From: Culex pipiens pallens
Taxonomy: Eukaryota; Arthropoda; Insecta; Diptera; Culicidae
Length of the DNA: 64,000 nt
Assembly (NCBI RefSeq): GCF_016801865.2
Contig: NC_068938.1
Span: 28,346,240-28,410,239 of the forward strand
Reading direction: 5' to 3'
Shown: positions 11,184 through 21,721 of the stretch, piece after piece
How the letters are laid out: each line of letters starts with the position of its first letter
How positions within the stretch are numbered: the stretch's first letter is position 1
Program-made: the position numbers and the translations under genes
Notes under the pieces: model-generated
Databases searched by the model: none
Told to the model about the DNA's origin: nothing
Seen by the model: the letters and a program-made list of their open reading frames with translations, nothing else

Positions 11184-12084
11184 TCAATCACTCTCTTCCA
11201 CCACCGGATCAACCTCGACGTCTATCTCGGGCATCACGACGAACTCATTCCTCAGCTGCACCAGCTCATCTTCCGTCTTCAGCACCGAGTCCTCGTCTTC
11301 GTCCTCCCCCTTCAAACCGGGCACACTGTGACGCCGCGAGCCCGTGGACGATTCCGTTGGATCGTACGCCGGCTCTGGCGGCGCCCGGATGACGCAATCC
11401 TCCTGGATGGTCTTCACGAAGAAGCTGCGGTTGATGCGGAACTTGTCCAGCACTCCGTACGCCCGCTGCATCACCGGTCCGGGCGGCAGTCGCTCTCGGG
11501 CCAGAACCCAGGTGGAGGCTGTTGAGATGATAAGGGTATCGTTAAGAGTTGGCAGGTGGTTTACTTTGAAGGTCTTACCCGTGTGACCGACTGGTCCGAT
11601 CGAGCTACAAGAGTAGATTACCGCGAAGGAGTCGTAGTCCGTGTCCAGAACCATGAATGTCGCGTTGTAGTTATACGGGAAGGACTGGTACTGGATCGTG
11701 TACCTGCCATCCTTGGTTCTGCCTTGGGCTTCCATCACTCCAGAGATGACGCGCTGCACGTTGTTGCTGAAGGTAGAAGAACAATGATCAACGATCTTCA
11801 CAAGCTTCACACGCGATCACTCACAATCGATTGGTCAAAGCATTACGCACGTAGATCTTCCCGTCGGGTTGCAGTTCGTAGGTCGCCGAAACGCACTTGG
11901 TAGCGACCTCGCTAACAGTGAAATAACGCTCAACTTCGTACCAAGTTCCTAGGAATCGCGTTCGATTAAACCTCAGAATTGGAGTGTAATCTGGACATCC
12001 ACCGAAGCCCGGTATTTGGCAGTTCACTACACCCAGCACCGTCAGCCCCACCAAATAGATCAAGATTCGACACTTGAGATCCAT
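11184..12084 (-). CDS. Secreted ApoD-like lipocalin, three exons, 260 aa
   Basis: Exons on the minus strand: 12084-11825, 11766-11579 and 11518-11184. They are joined at GT-AG introns of 58 and 60 bp, and the phases are consistent (783 nt including stop). The first ATG opens a signal peptide (MDLKCRILIYLVGLTVLGVV) that should be cleaved near NCQ. The mature protein has the lipocalin G-x-W motif (FLGTWYEVERY), the ATYELQPDGKIYV strand, and the second motif TDYDSFAVIYSC. The Arg-containing third motif is plausibly LARERLPPG. Family members bind small hydrophobic ligands in a beta-barrel. The ligand here cannot be read. Unusual is a C-terminal tail of about 55 residues, Ser/Arg then very acidic (GEDEDED, VEESD), beyond the usual 190-215 residue length. 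Intron 2 is a multiple of three and free of stops, so its retention would insert 20 residues. Confidence 0.93.
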
Positions 12085-12188
12085 CGTCACTGAACTTAAC
12101 CTCAACAAACAGCACTCCAACTGTCCCGCTGATCCTATCCGTTCCAAGAACTGTCGTCAAATAGCTAGATCTGCGTCATAAACGGGCA

Positions 12189-12196
12189 CTTTTATA
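12189..12196 (-). promoter_or_regulatory. TATA box of the lipocalin gene
   Basis: TATAAAAG on the minus strand, about 105 bp upstream of the ATG at 12084. It predicts transcription starting near 12160-12165. No ATG lies between that point and 12084, which supports the chosen start codon. Confidence 0.75.
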
Positions 12197-12752
12197 GGCC
12201 AACTCCCTGTGGTTAAGGCTGGGAAGAAAGGTGAAATTCCGTGTCGCGCCGTGTGACCAAGCCACGGGAAGTTTATTATACATATAGCGGTAATTTCACC
12301 TCGAAGAACGATCACCCGATGCCTTTGAAGAGTTTCCTGCTTAGTAAACCGATGAGCTGAATATGGGTGAGACCTTTTAAGGTTTGATCTTTGTTTAAGC
12401 ATGTCAAATCCGAGCTTGGTTTGTGTCCCTGCAATGTAAAGTAAACCTGTTGGTGGGTGTCCTCACTAAATTATTTCTAAAAAATAGGTTCTTTGTCTGG
12501 ACACTTACGAACAGCTTTATTTAACATTTCAGAGACTCACAACATGTTAACTTTAAACACGTTTAAACATTATTTAAAAAAAAATCTGAAAGCCTCGTCT
12601 GTACTCAGAGTGCGGGAGTGGCCCCTTTTGCCGGGTTGCAAAAGATCGTCTTCACTCTTATCGCGGAAAGAGGTCCCGACGACGTGTTCTGGATGTAAAC
12701 GAAGTTGCGGTGCGAGCCCTGCAAACATAAGTGGCTCCGCTCAGCTGTTCGT
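12197..12752. other. Upstream flank of the lipocalin gene
   Basis: Probably contains its regulatory DNA. 12595-12752 is CpG-rich and continues, once the MITE at 12753-13249 is removed, into the CpG-rich block at 13254-13460. The MITE therefore appears to split one GC-rich island. I see no exon. Confidence 0.4.
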
Positions 12753-13249
12753 CGTGATCGTGCTATCTTGTCACTCGTGGATTTAGGGCTGAATTGAGTT
12801 AAGAACGCTATTTTGTGCTGCTCTCATACCTCCACCTTTTGAACTTCACAGATCCAAAAAAGAAATTCAATCCTAAGATATTCAATAAAAATCGAAAAAA
12901 AACTCCGTGCATTGTTGTCACTCTTCATATAAAACAAGTTTCAATCTTGTTGTGCTATCTTGACACACCCTGAAAATTACTGTAAGTGCGACAACTGGCC
13001 AAAAGGATTTCAGGTCAGATCGTGTTTGACACACTTACATGCCCGACTACCGTACACATTTAAATTATAACTCGGGGCTCCTGCAACCAAATTCAACCAA
13101 TATTCGGGACAATGCACAGATTGATTAACCAAACAAAACGTGTTTGTTATTGTTAACATTGCGTGTTCTATTTTGTGTTTATTCAAGGGCAAACATTAGA
13201 ACGCGTTTTAACGTCAAAAAGCAACGTGCGACAAGATAGCACGATCACG
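12753..13249. mobile_element. Intact CTATCTTGT-family MITE, 497 bp
   Basis: Terminal inverted repeats CGTGATCGTGCTATCTTGTC are perfect over 20 bp. Flanks repeat TCGT (12749-12752, 13250-13253; a 3-bp GTC reading is also possible). An internal GTGCTATCTTG copy lies at about 12953. This is the reference copy that explains the nested locus at 5675-6835. No coding capacity. Confidence 0.92.
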
Positions 13250-13253
13250 TCGT

Positions 13254-13470
13254 GTTGATCTTTTGTCGCACCCACCACGCCACGCTTATGATCGATTATG
13301 CTCATCAACCGGTTGTGGAAGGCGCCGCCGCGAGGTGGTTTGTGGAAAAGGTGCGTTGCCCTCGTTTGGAGTGCGCCGGCAGGTTTCGCGCCCGACGCCC
13401 AGGTTGAGTTGTGACGCAAAGCGAGAAAGAGAAATTGGGAGTGGTTTGTTTGTAAACATGTTCTTTGAGT
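13254..13470. promoter_or_regulatory. CpG-rich block, right half of a split island
   Basis: GC-rich stretch (GGCGCCGCCGCGAGG and similar) continuous in character with 12595-12752 across the MITE. Could be a promoter or leader exon. No splice site or coding frame convinces me. Confidence 0.25.
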
Positions 13471-13682
13471 GTTACCGGCTTTTGAAGGGAGAGCTGGTTT
13501 GTTTGTTTCTCATTCTGAAGTTGGGTTTGTCAGAGTTGAATGGATTTACAAACATTTTATTTATAAATGGGCTTGATTGTTGCTTCACAAGTTCTAAAAA
13601 TATTTTTAATTATTTTAAAGGATCTTTTATTATTGTTTTATTAGTTTGTTTTAACATGAACTAGGTTATTTTCTTTTATCAT

Positions 13683-14045
13683 ACGAGCAATTTTCCTGCC
13701 GGAGGAAAGGCTATAAAATCACTCGAAAACTGAACTTCTCACCACCTAGACCCACCTTCATGTATACCTATCGACTCAGAATCAAATTCATTCGATCCGT
13801 CTTGGGGTCCCATAAGTCGCTATTAAAAATTATGCAGTTTAGTTAAGTACTTCAAAAGTTATGCTTAAAAACGATTGTAACAAAAGTCCGGGAGATTGTA
13901 AAAAGGGTGGTTTTGTAAGAAAACCCGGCATGTTATACAAAGGTATTTAAAAGACCTTTCCAACGCGACCAATACATTTGCGATCTGACAACCCTGCGCG
14001 CACAAATATTTGACATCTGCTTGAAGTGAAAGGAGAATAAAGATA
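13683..14045. repeat. Fragment related to the TGCCTTCCTCAC element
   Basis: Shares GGCTATAA, ATCGACTCAGAATC, GGGTCCCATA, GACCTTTCCAACG and GATCTG(A/G)CAACCCTG, in the same order, with 37730-39082. The microsatellite and the tandem expansion are absent here. Confidence 0.75.
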
Positions 14046-14049
14046 TTTT

Positions 14050-15125
14050 TAAATAGACTTTTCATGGTTCCTTGGAATTGGACATTGATGATGGACATTT
14101 TCATTGGACTGGCCACAACCCGTATTGGTCTGTATTCCCCCGGAGATGTTCCGTTGAGCGGACATTGGCGGCACCGTATGAATATGAGCAATATTGGTGT
14201 CAAACTTCACGATTTTAAAAATCACATGTGAATATTACGAAAATGGACATTGTGAGTGGACTGGCGCGAATCCGAATTGGTCCGGGTTCCCCCGGACATG
14301 TTCCGTTGGAAGGACATTGGCCGCACCGTATGAATATGGGCAATATTGATGTCAAATTTCACGATTTTTAATATCAAATATGGAAATTACGAAAATTGAC
14401 ATTTGAAACGGACTGGCCACAACCCGGATGGTTCCGGGTTCCCCTGGCGATGTTCCGTTGAAGGGACACTGAAGGCATTTATTTTTTGAATGAATTTAAA
14501 TCGTGGATTGTGGATGACTGTAGAAAAAATGATTTGAGTTTTTTTTCAACTTCAATATTTGTTATTTATTTATTTGTGCCGATAATGTCCCTTCAACGAA
14601 ACATACCCCGAGGAACTTGGACTGATGCAGTTTGTGACAAATAAACTTTATATGTTCATTTTCCTAACTTCGATAGGTGATTTTGAAAACCGTGAAGTTT
14701 GACACCAACATATTCATATGATACCGCCATATCCCTCTAATGAAACTTCCCCCGGGGAACCCAGAACTACCTGGGTTGTGGCCAGTCCACTAAAAATGTC
14801 CATTGTAGTAATTTTCATGTGATTTTGAAAATTGTGAAGTTTGACATCAATATTGCCCATATTCATACGGTGCGGCCAATGTCCTTCCAAAGGAACATCC
14901 CTCGGGGAACCTGGAACCATCCGGGCTGTGGCCAGTTCGTTGAAAATGCCCATTTTCGCAATGTTCACATGTGATGTTGAAAATCGTGAAGTTTGACACC
15001 AATAATGCCCATATCCATACGGTGCCGCCAATGTCCCTCCAACGGAACATCCCCAGGGTAACCCGGACCAATCCAGGTTGCAGCCAATCCCGTTTTTTCG
15101 GAAATGATTACTTCTGGCTTTGAAG
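14050..15125. repeat. Two 150-bp tandem arrays in inverted orientation
   Basis: Three forward units (CCGTTG.A.GGACATTGG near 14144, 14297, 14449; period about 152 bp) face four reverse units (near 14589, 14733, 14881, 15032; period about 150 bp) across a spacer at about 14480-14585. The units are 10-25% diverged by eye. Open frames here are repeat artefacts. Confidence 0.85.
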
Positions 15126-15369
15126 ATTTTGGCAAATTGGTCATGCCAATAAATAAGAACAAATTTTATTTCGAAACGTCAAAATAAGCTGATACTCACC
15201 CCCGGTGGGGTTGGCAGTGACCATATTACTAACCCGTTTTATCAACGACCGGTGTGGGAAGGATGACTAAACTAAAATAATGGCGCTGTGGGTGAACAAA
15301 ATAGTCACTCAGTCATGTGCGCACCGGTGGAGATGCTCTAAGCAAGCAAAATCTAAGTATAGAAATATG
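15126..15369. other. Unassigned interval
   Basis: Moderate GC, no exon or repeat boundaries recognised. Confidence 0.35.
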
Positions 15370-15371
15370 TA

Positions 15372-15660
15372 CAGTCCAGACTCGATTATCCGAAGGCCAC
15401 AGAAAAAAATCATTTAGGATATTCAAATCTTCAGATATTCGAATCACGAAAAAAATATATTTTTTCTTTGTAATATTTTTGATAGTCGAGCTTAAGTATG
15501 ACCCCTAACTACGCTGATTGAAAAAAATGCATTTTGATATTTAATAGGCGATCAACTACAGTCCAGACTCGATTATCTCGATTATCTGAAGTTTCAATTA
15601 TCCGAAGTTTGATTATCCGAAGGTTTGTACGGGTCTTCGGATAATCTTTAAAATAATAAA
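15372..15660. mobile_element. Pogo/Tigger-like element remnants
   Basis: The terminus CAGTCCAGACTCGATTATC occurs after TA at 15372 and again after TA at 15559, with further ATTATCCGAAG repeats up to about 15650. Two overlapping or tandem truncated copies of one TA-targeting family are likely. A relative lies at 41252-41307 on the opposite strand. Confidence 0.7.
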
Positions 15661-16425
15661 ATGATTTATTTTTAATATTTCGTCACCAACATATTAGCCG
15701 CTGTATTCAAATTTGAAAAAAAAAAGTTTTTGTGTACTCATTGAATTAAAATTAGATATAAAGTTTATTTATCTAAACTTAAAAATCTTTCGAAAAATTT
15801 ATGTATATCATCAAGTCATATTATTAATTTTGAACTCAAAAAAAATGTACAATGTTTTTGATGGTTATCGTCTAGGGTGAATCGGAACTACAGCCTGGAT
15901 AGGGACAGCAGGTTTTATGTAATCGATCTGTTAATCTTGTTTAACTGTGTCTGTTCTATCCGAAACCAATAAAAAATATCCAAATATTGTATAGTAACAG
16001 ACTAAAACAGCTGCCCCAATTCGCCTCATGAGTCCTGATTGGCCCAGATGATGGTAATTATTTGTTTTCAATATCGCATTAGTTTACGAAAATATACAGT
16101 TGTGCATTTTTTGCGGTAAATAGTCTAAGAAAAAGATTAGTTACGATAGGCACTACTTTTGTTTGAAAATTGGGTATAGAAAATCCAAACAAATATTTTA
16201 AAGGTTGGAGTTGTTTTTAAAATGTCCAATTAGACATTTTTTTGCATTTTGGGCGTTTTTCAATACCTCTGACTCAAGGCGGTTCAAAAAAAATAATACC
16301 AAGAAAGCAAAACATAAAATTGCTTCTTGGAAACAATAAAACTCCACAGTTTTTTTTATTAAAAAGGTCCTAAAACAATAGAAACCTGGTAATTCAACAT
16401 TCAATGCAGACTAAATTAAACGTTA
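15661..16425. other. AT-rich interval, nothing recognised
   Basis: No supported feature. Confidence 0.45.
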
Positions 16426-17593
16426 AATACTTGCGCTCTCGCTACCGATGAATCATCGGCGATGATAGCTTCGCCATCTATCAGCAAAAGCTCACATTGA
16501 AAGCTTCACAACCACCCAACGGTGACGAAAGCTTTTCGTTTCTTTTCCCCCCATTTTCGCCACAAACATTCAAAACAAAACGCTTCCCCCACAAATACAA
16601 CCACGTTTGCTCCGATGCCGATACGAGGGGGTGTTGTTTGATCTGTTTCACCATAGAAACCGGCTCTGTGAGCGGTTGATTTCGTGTCACTCACCAAAAT
16701 TTCCACGAGTTCCAGCTTGCACGACGCCCGAAGGCAACTTTCACTGTTGTTGTGGTTGTTTCGGTGGAGACGCATGGTGTGTTACGGGGGACACTCACAC
16801 ACACGCATGACTGTTGCTTCGTCCTGTAGGGTTCTCACAAGAGAGTGGCCTTTCCAAGCTACGTTGGGCGGATTTGCTGACACACGCGTCCCGGCAATTT
16901 GCGGCGGCAACTGGTGCCCCGCGGGGTGGAGGGGAGTTTGGGGGACAAAATGTGCCATTATCTCCATGTCCACGAAGCTTGACGTTTCAACGACAGCAGC
17001 TCAGTAATTTTTCGTTGGTATTTGTGTGCGGCTCCAATTTTGGGCTCAACTTGGGTTGGTGCGTGTGCGACGACTGTGTCTGTGAGTGAGTTAGGGGGGA
17101 ACCCTTGTTGGGGGACACATCCAGCACATTTTTGGGGTGGATTCTTCTTTCGGTCTGGTCTGGAAGCTTGGCTCGTGCACTTGTCAGTCTACTTCCAGTT
17201 ATTGTCTTGGACGGGAGTGAGTCATTGGCGGTTGAGGCCGGATTGACAGCAGGTTGGACGGTTGAGAGAAGTGGAAGGAAGAGCGAGTCCTGCAGGATTT
17301 ATTTTACGCCAGATTAGAGGCCTACCGTTTTTTACCTCACAAGAAGTGAAAGGAAAAGTGACGACGACTGAATTCACGTGGAAACATTGGAGATTTTTCC
17401 TTTTCGCGTATCTGTGTGTGTGAGTGTGGAAGTTTGATTGTTGTGCGATGAAAACAGAGATTTAAGTGTTTTTGAAAAGTAGCTGCAGTCAGCGAGTGAG
17501 CGAGCGCAGGAAAAACTTTTTCCTTTTTTGTACAATTTTTGAAGGTGAACTTTAGCGGTGTAGAATTCGCAACGAACGGAAGGACTAGTCAAG
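16426..17593 (+). promoter_or_regulatory. GC-rich promoter and probable non-coding leader exon
   Basis: About 1.1 kb of CpG-containing unique sequence, ending in a good donor (AGTCAAG followed by GTAATTG at 17594). Initiator-like TCAGTC occurs at about 17186 and CAGTCAGCGAG at about 17487. There is no TATA box at a fitting distance. Many short frames exist on both strands, but none shows domain content. The likely partner is the acceptor at 24709. That splice is an inference and would need RNA data. Confidence 0.4.
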
Positions 17594-18002
17594 GTAATTG
17601 TTTTGACGAAGGATTTGCGTTACCACGGAAGCCTTCAATTATGTTGTAAATTGTGCGGAACCGAAAGGAAGCAAAAACGCATAATTTATTCCGCGAAGGA
17701 GGGATTAATAATCAATGAAAAATGTGTGTTTGCATTTTGCTTTAATTTCAAACATTTTAACAATCCAGTGGATCTAGTTTATTTAATAAATCTGTTCGAT
17801 TGGCAGAGTTTTCAATGTTTATATAAACGAGCTCACATCATCTGGACCAGACCCATAGTTTAACCATTCTCTTGATATGCGGTGTCCCATTAGAGATAAA
17901 AATTGTAAGAATAATAAAATTCATAGGGAATTACCCTGCCTATTGATATCTTCAATTCTTTAAATAATCCAATCTTAAAAATGTATTATTCTTTAACCTT
18001 CA
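17594..18002. other. AT-rich interval, probable intron
   Basis: Follows the donor at 17594. No features apart from the onset of the microsatellite. Confidence 0.4.
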
Positions 18003-18385
18003 AATTTTTAAATCATTAAATCTTCAAATCTTCAAATCTTCAAATTTTCAAATCTTCAAATCTTCAAATCTTCAAATCTTCAAATCTTCAAATCTTCAAA
18101 TCTTCAAATCTTCAAATCTTCAAATCTTCAAATCTTCAAATCTTCAAATCTTCAAATCATCAAATCTTCAAATCTTCAAATCTTCAAATCTTCAAATCTT
18201 GAAATCTTCAAATCTTCAAATCTTCAAATCTTCAAATCTTCAAATCTTCAAATCTTCAAATCTTCAAATCTTCAAATCTTCAAATTTTCAAATCTTCAAA
18301 TTTTCAAATCTTCAAATCTTCAAATCTTCAAATCTTCAAATCTTCAAATCTTCAAATCTTCAAATCTTCAAATCTTCAAATTTTC
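18003..18385. repeat. (AAATCTTC)n microsatellite, about 47 units
   Basis: An 8-bp unit repeated with few substitutions. Decayed edges extend to about 18440. The KSSNLQIF-type open frame is a repeat artefact. Confidence 0.97.
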
Positions 18386-18833
18386 GGGTTTGTTAGTCTT
18401 TGAATCTTGAAATCAATCAATCTTGAAGTCTTCAAGTCTTGAAGTCTGAAGAACCTCCTGTTACCAAACATTTATTGAAAAGGAAATAGTTGCAAGGAAC
18501 ACCAAATCTCTATGAACCAGTTATTCACACAAATTGTAAAATTGTTATTTCGGTAAATAAAATGAATTGAATTGAAAACTTATAAAATCACATATTACTT
18601 GATTTATGTTAGGAGGAATGTTACCATAAAAAATGCAAAATATAAATGAATATTTTTTTCATTTTTTACTTTATTTCCAATGTTTGGCCTACATATTCAA
18701 AATTTGTAAAAGACTTTAAATGCCCTACTTAATTGAAGGGTTAAAAAATTTAATTTTATATAAAATAAATAGTTTTCAATCGATTTTGCATACTTTTTCT
18801 ATTATTTTAAAGCTATGTATATTTTTTTTGCCT

Positions 18834-19243
18834 ATGTGGCAGTGCGTGGCCGAATGGTTACGCTGTCCGCTTTGTAAGCGGATGATTCTGGGTTCGATTC
18901 CCATCTGCTGCAACCTTCCATCGGATGAGGAAGTAAAATGTCGGTCCCGGCCTTGGTTGTTAGGCCGTTAAGTCATTCCAGGTGTAGGAGTCGTCTCCAT
19001 GCCATAAATACAAACAACACACCAAACCAAACCTACTCCGGTGGAATCGCTGGCGGCGGTTGGACTCGCAATCTGAAGGTCGTCAGTTCAAACACTGGGG
19101 TGGAAGGTTCCTTGGAGTAGAAAGAGGTTTGGGTGCTCTCCCCATTCAAGCCTTCGGACTCCTAGGTTCGAGCAGAAACTTGCAATAGAGACCACAAAAG
19201 ACCCGGGGTCGTTAATGTGGATGGTTTGATTTTTTTTATTTTG
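18834..19243 (+). mobile_element. Dimeric tRNA-derived SINE with 14-15 bp TSD
   Basis: The head is tRNA-like with A box TGGCCGAATGG (18847-18857), a TTTGTAA anticodon loop (Thr-TGT type) and exact B box GGTTCGATTCC (18891-18901). A second, degenerate tRNA-like block lies at about 19035-19105 (CGCTGGCGG ... GTCAGTTCAAAC). The tail ends in a T-rich tract. ATATTTTTTTTGCCT at 18819-18833 is repeated (one T fewer) at 19244-19257. The two-tRNA layout recalls Twin SINEs of Culex pipiens. Family identity is unverified. Confidence 0.88.
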
Positions 19244-19293
19244 ATATTTTTTTGCCTCTTGATTTATGGGAATAAATGTTTAAGGGGATAGAC

Positions 19294-19511
19294 GAAAACG
19301 AAACTATTGGCACTACGCCCCCCGGGGCATGGCCTTCCTCTAACGTGGGATTTCTGCTCCAGCGCCTCTGACGAGACAGGAGAAACCGGGACCGACGTTT
19401 TACTTCACCATCCGATAGAAGCTCAGTGGATAAGGCGGGAATCGAACCCGCGTCTCATAGCATCATCGGGATCGGCAGCCGAAGCCGCTACCCCTGCGCC
19501 ACGAAACCCAC
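19294..19511 (-). mobile_element. tRNA-derived SINE, 218 bp, 12-bp TSD
   Basis: On the minus strand: A box TGGCGCAGGGG (19501-19491) and B box GGTTCGATTCC (19448-19438), followed by a non-tRNA body ending in GTTTCGTTTTC. Perfect duplications AAGGGGATAGAC lie at 19282-19293 and 19512-19523. Length about 220 bp and a Culex-like host fit Twin-type SINEs, but I cannot confirm the family. Confidence 0.93.
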
Positions 19512-19523
19512 AAGGGGATAGAC

Positions 19524-19991
19524 AAAATATTTAAATAAAATTTGCATTTGCTTTAATACTTATCGGTATTCTGATCCAATCTTTTATTTTCGGAATAAAT
19601 ATCAACTTATTTGCTGAGCCCTCTATATTTTTCATCACAGCATGATAATTTCTTTTGAAACAGCTAATTATTTTTGAAACAGCTAAAACCTTTTGTTTCA
19701 ACTATTGCTTGTCCAAATGGTATGATATTTATTACAAAAAGGGAAAATATCAGGTCAATTCACATTTTTAAATAACTAAATTTTAATTTTAATGCATGAA
19801 ATTTGCAGACATTATTATTATATTTTTGAAAAATAATGATTGTTCAACAACAAATCAGCTTAGCTTACAGATATCAGACATTCGTTAAATTAAGATTATT
19901 TAATGGAGACGCATTGTGTTTTGTGTTCCATAATTTGATGAAAATTGGCAACAATTTTTTATTGCATACAAAATAAGTATGTCAATGTTGC
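19524..19991. other. AT-rich interval, nothing recognised
   Basis: No supported feature. Confidence 0.45.
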
Positions 19992-19994
19992 TTA

Positions 19995-20160
19995 GGCTTC
20001 ATCTATAAAGTACGTCACGCTAAAATCAGCCAAAATTTACCCCCCTCCCCCCCCCCCCCCTTTGTCACGCTTTCCCTATACTTATAACACGCAATGTCAC
20101 ACTTTCTCAGACCCCCCCCCCCTCCCCCCCTAGAGCGTGACATACTTTATGGATGATGCC
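19995..20160. mobile_element. m3bp-type MITE, 166 bp
   Basis: Termini GGCTTCATCTATAAAGTACG and near-complement. Two long C homopolymer tracts flank the centre, the same architecture and length as 5738-5904, 6558-6721 and 43925-44090. Flanks TTA / TTG suggest a decayed 3-bp TSD. Confidence 0.82.
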
Positions 20161-21070
20161 TTGTGTGAATGAAATGGTCCTACCAGCTACAAAATTACGC
20201 GATTGAAATGTGATTGTTTTCAAATCACGACGTGTAATTTCTTCAAATGCGATAAAATTCAATCTTCTTTCACGATTCCATTTCCCAAAATCAATCCAAT
20301 ATCTGGCAAAACAGACATTTCAAATATCTTGTCACTCCGACCCACACATTCTCGGTACAGACAATTATTCCAGCTTGATGGACACAAATTTACTGCCATG
20401 CTGAGGACGCACAGGTTTTTTGTTTTTCGATTTCCAGGAACGCTTCAGCACTCTCAGACGGTTGTGAATTTCAGTGCTTGAGACAGCACCGAGTAGGTAG
20501 TACTTGTTGAAACGGGATTTCAACATCGAGAAGCGCGGGCATAATTTCACATCGAAAGATTCAGCTCAATGATCTGAACGCAATTCAATTTGTATCAAAA
20601 GTTGTCATTGAATTATTCATGATTTTGAATGATTGAAAATTTGGTGCTTGAGCATTTTCTACAAGTTTGCTTTGAAGACACTCAACAGAGCAAACATCAT
20701 AAACCGAGCGTACTTTTTTTCTGGGAAATGTCGATGTAAGATCAATAGAGTGAATCCTCACAAGTGAGGAATATGGCATACATGTTCCATTTCTCAGGGT
20801 AACGGGTCGCTTGGAAAGCGTTTCCTCTACCCTTGCAGGTCGAAGATAATCCCACTGGATTGACTGACTGGCGCGCGCGAGGAGCTTGTGTTTTCTTTCA
20901 CTACACACAGGTTCTTGAAGCAAATAGGTGGCCTTACCCCGCAGCCAGCGAAGAGGATTATCGGAGGATTTCCTTCGTTTTTCTGCCGCTGTAATCCATC
21001 AACAGTGACTTTAGCACTTTTCTTTCCATGATGACACTGAAGAGTCGTCAATGTCAACGTCATTGACTTT
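20161..21070 (-). pseudogene. Coding-like minus-strand region, unidentified
   Basis: Minus-strand frames (21063-20827 and 20923-20585, with more at 20550-20365) have mixed composition unlike the surrounding AT-rich DNA. A possible donor (GGGGTAAGG near 20938) follows Cys-containing sequence. I recognise no domain, and frames break repeatedly. It may be a decayed transposon gene or a short host gene with unresolved exons. Confidence 0.25.
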
Positions 21071-21223
21071 GAACAAAATTTATCTTAATTTTTTTAGAAA
21101 AGGATGATTTGAAATATAATTATAAAGTTGTAGTATATTTGATTGCGTTTCCATTTCCATGAAATATGGATTAAACGATCTTGAAATACTTTGATTTTTG
21201 ATGTTCAAAACAAAGTTAAGCAC

Positions 21224-21713
21224 TAGGGTGCCCAGAATATGGGATTTTTTTTCAAAACCTCGCTCCACAAGCTGAATATTGTTCCATGAGCTATTTTTGG
21301 ACTCTGGGCCAAATATGAACAAAATCGGTCATCATTTAACCATTGATACTCGGAGGTGAAGTTTGTATGGGAAAAATCGAAAAAATGTATGGAAACCCCA
21401 AGTTTCTTACGGTTTGGTCTGCACGGTGCGCTACTTCCATCCAAATATTCCCAAATGTGAGATTATTATTGAAAATTTAATGCTCTACAATTTTGTAGAA
21501 CACACCAAAGCTGTAAAACTCGATCCTGAAAAGTTATTATCGATTTAAAAAAGTCATTTTTGTATGAAAATCATTTTTTTCACCATTTTTAGGCTCGGGT
21601 ATCAATGGGTTAATCTCATCCAATTTCGCTCAAAATTTACACAGATGCTTAAAATACCCCAAAAAACCGTTTTCCGCTTGTGGAGCAGGGGGTCATTTTT
21701 TCTGGGCAGCCTA
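21224..21713. mobile_element. hAT-type MITE, 490 bp, TSD TTAAGCAC
   Basis: 14-bp terminal inverted repeats (TAGGGTGCCCAGAA, one mismatch) with perfect 8-bp duplications TTAAGCAC at 21216-21223 and 21714-21721. No transposase. The body contains CTACAATTTTGTAGA, a short palindrome. Confidence 0.95.
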
Positions 21714-21721
21714 TTAAGCAC

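Noticed and set aside
18003..18385. CRISPR-like array
   Set aside because: Units are 8 bp with no unique spacers, and the genome is an insect's.
18834..18910. Functional tRNA-Thr (TGT) gene
   Set aside because: Boxes and anticodon stem are good, but the acceptor and T stems contain mismatches and the sequence runs on into a SINE body bounded by a TSD.
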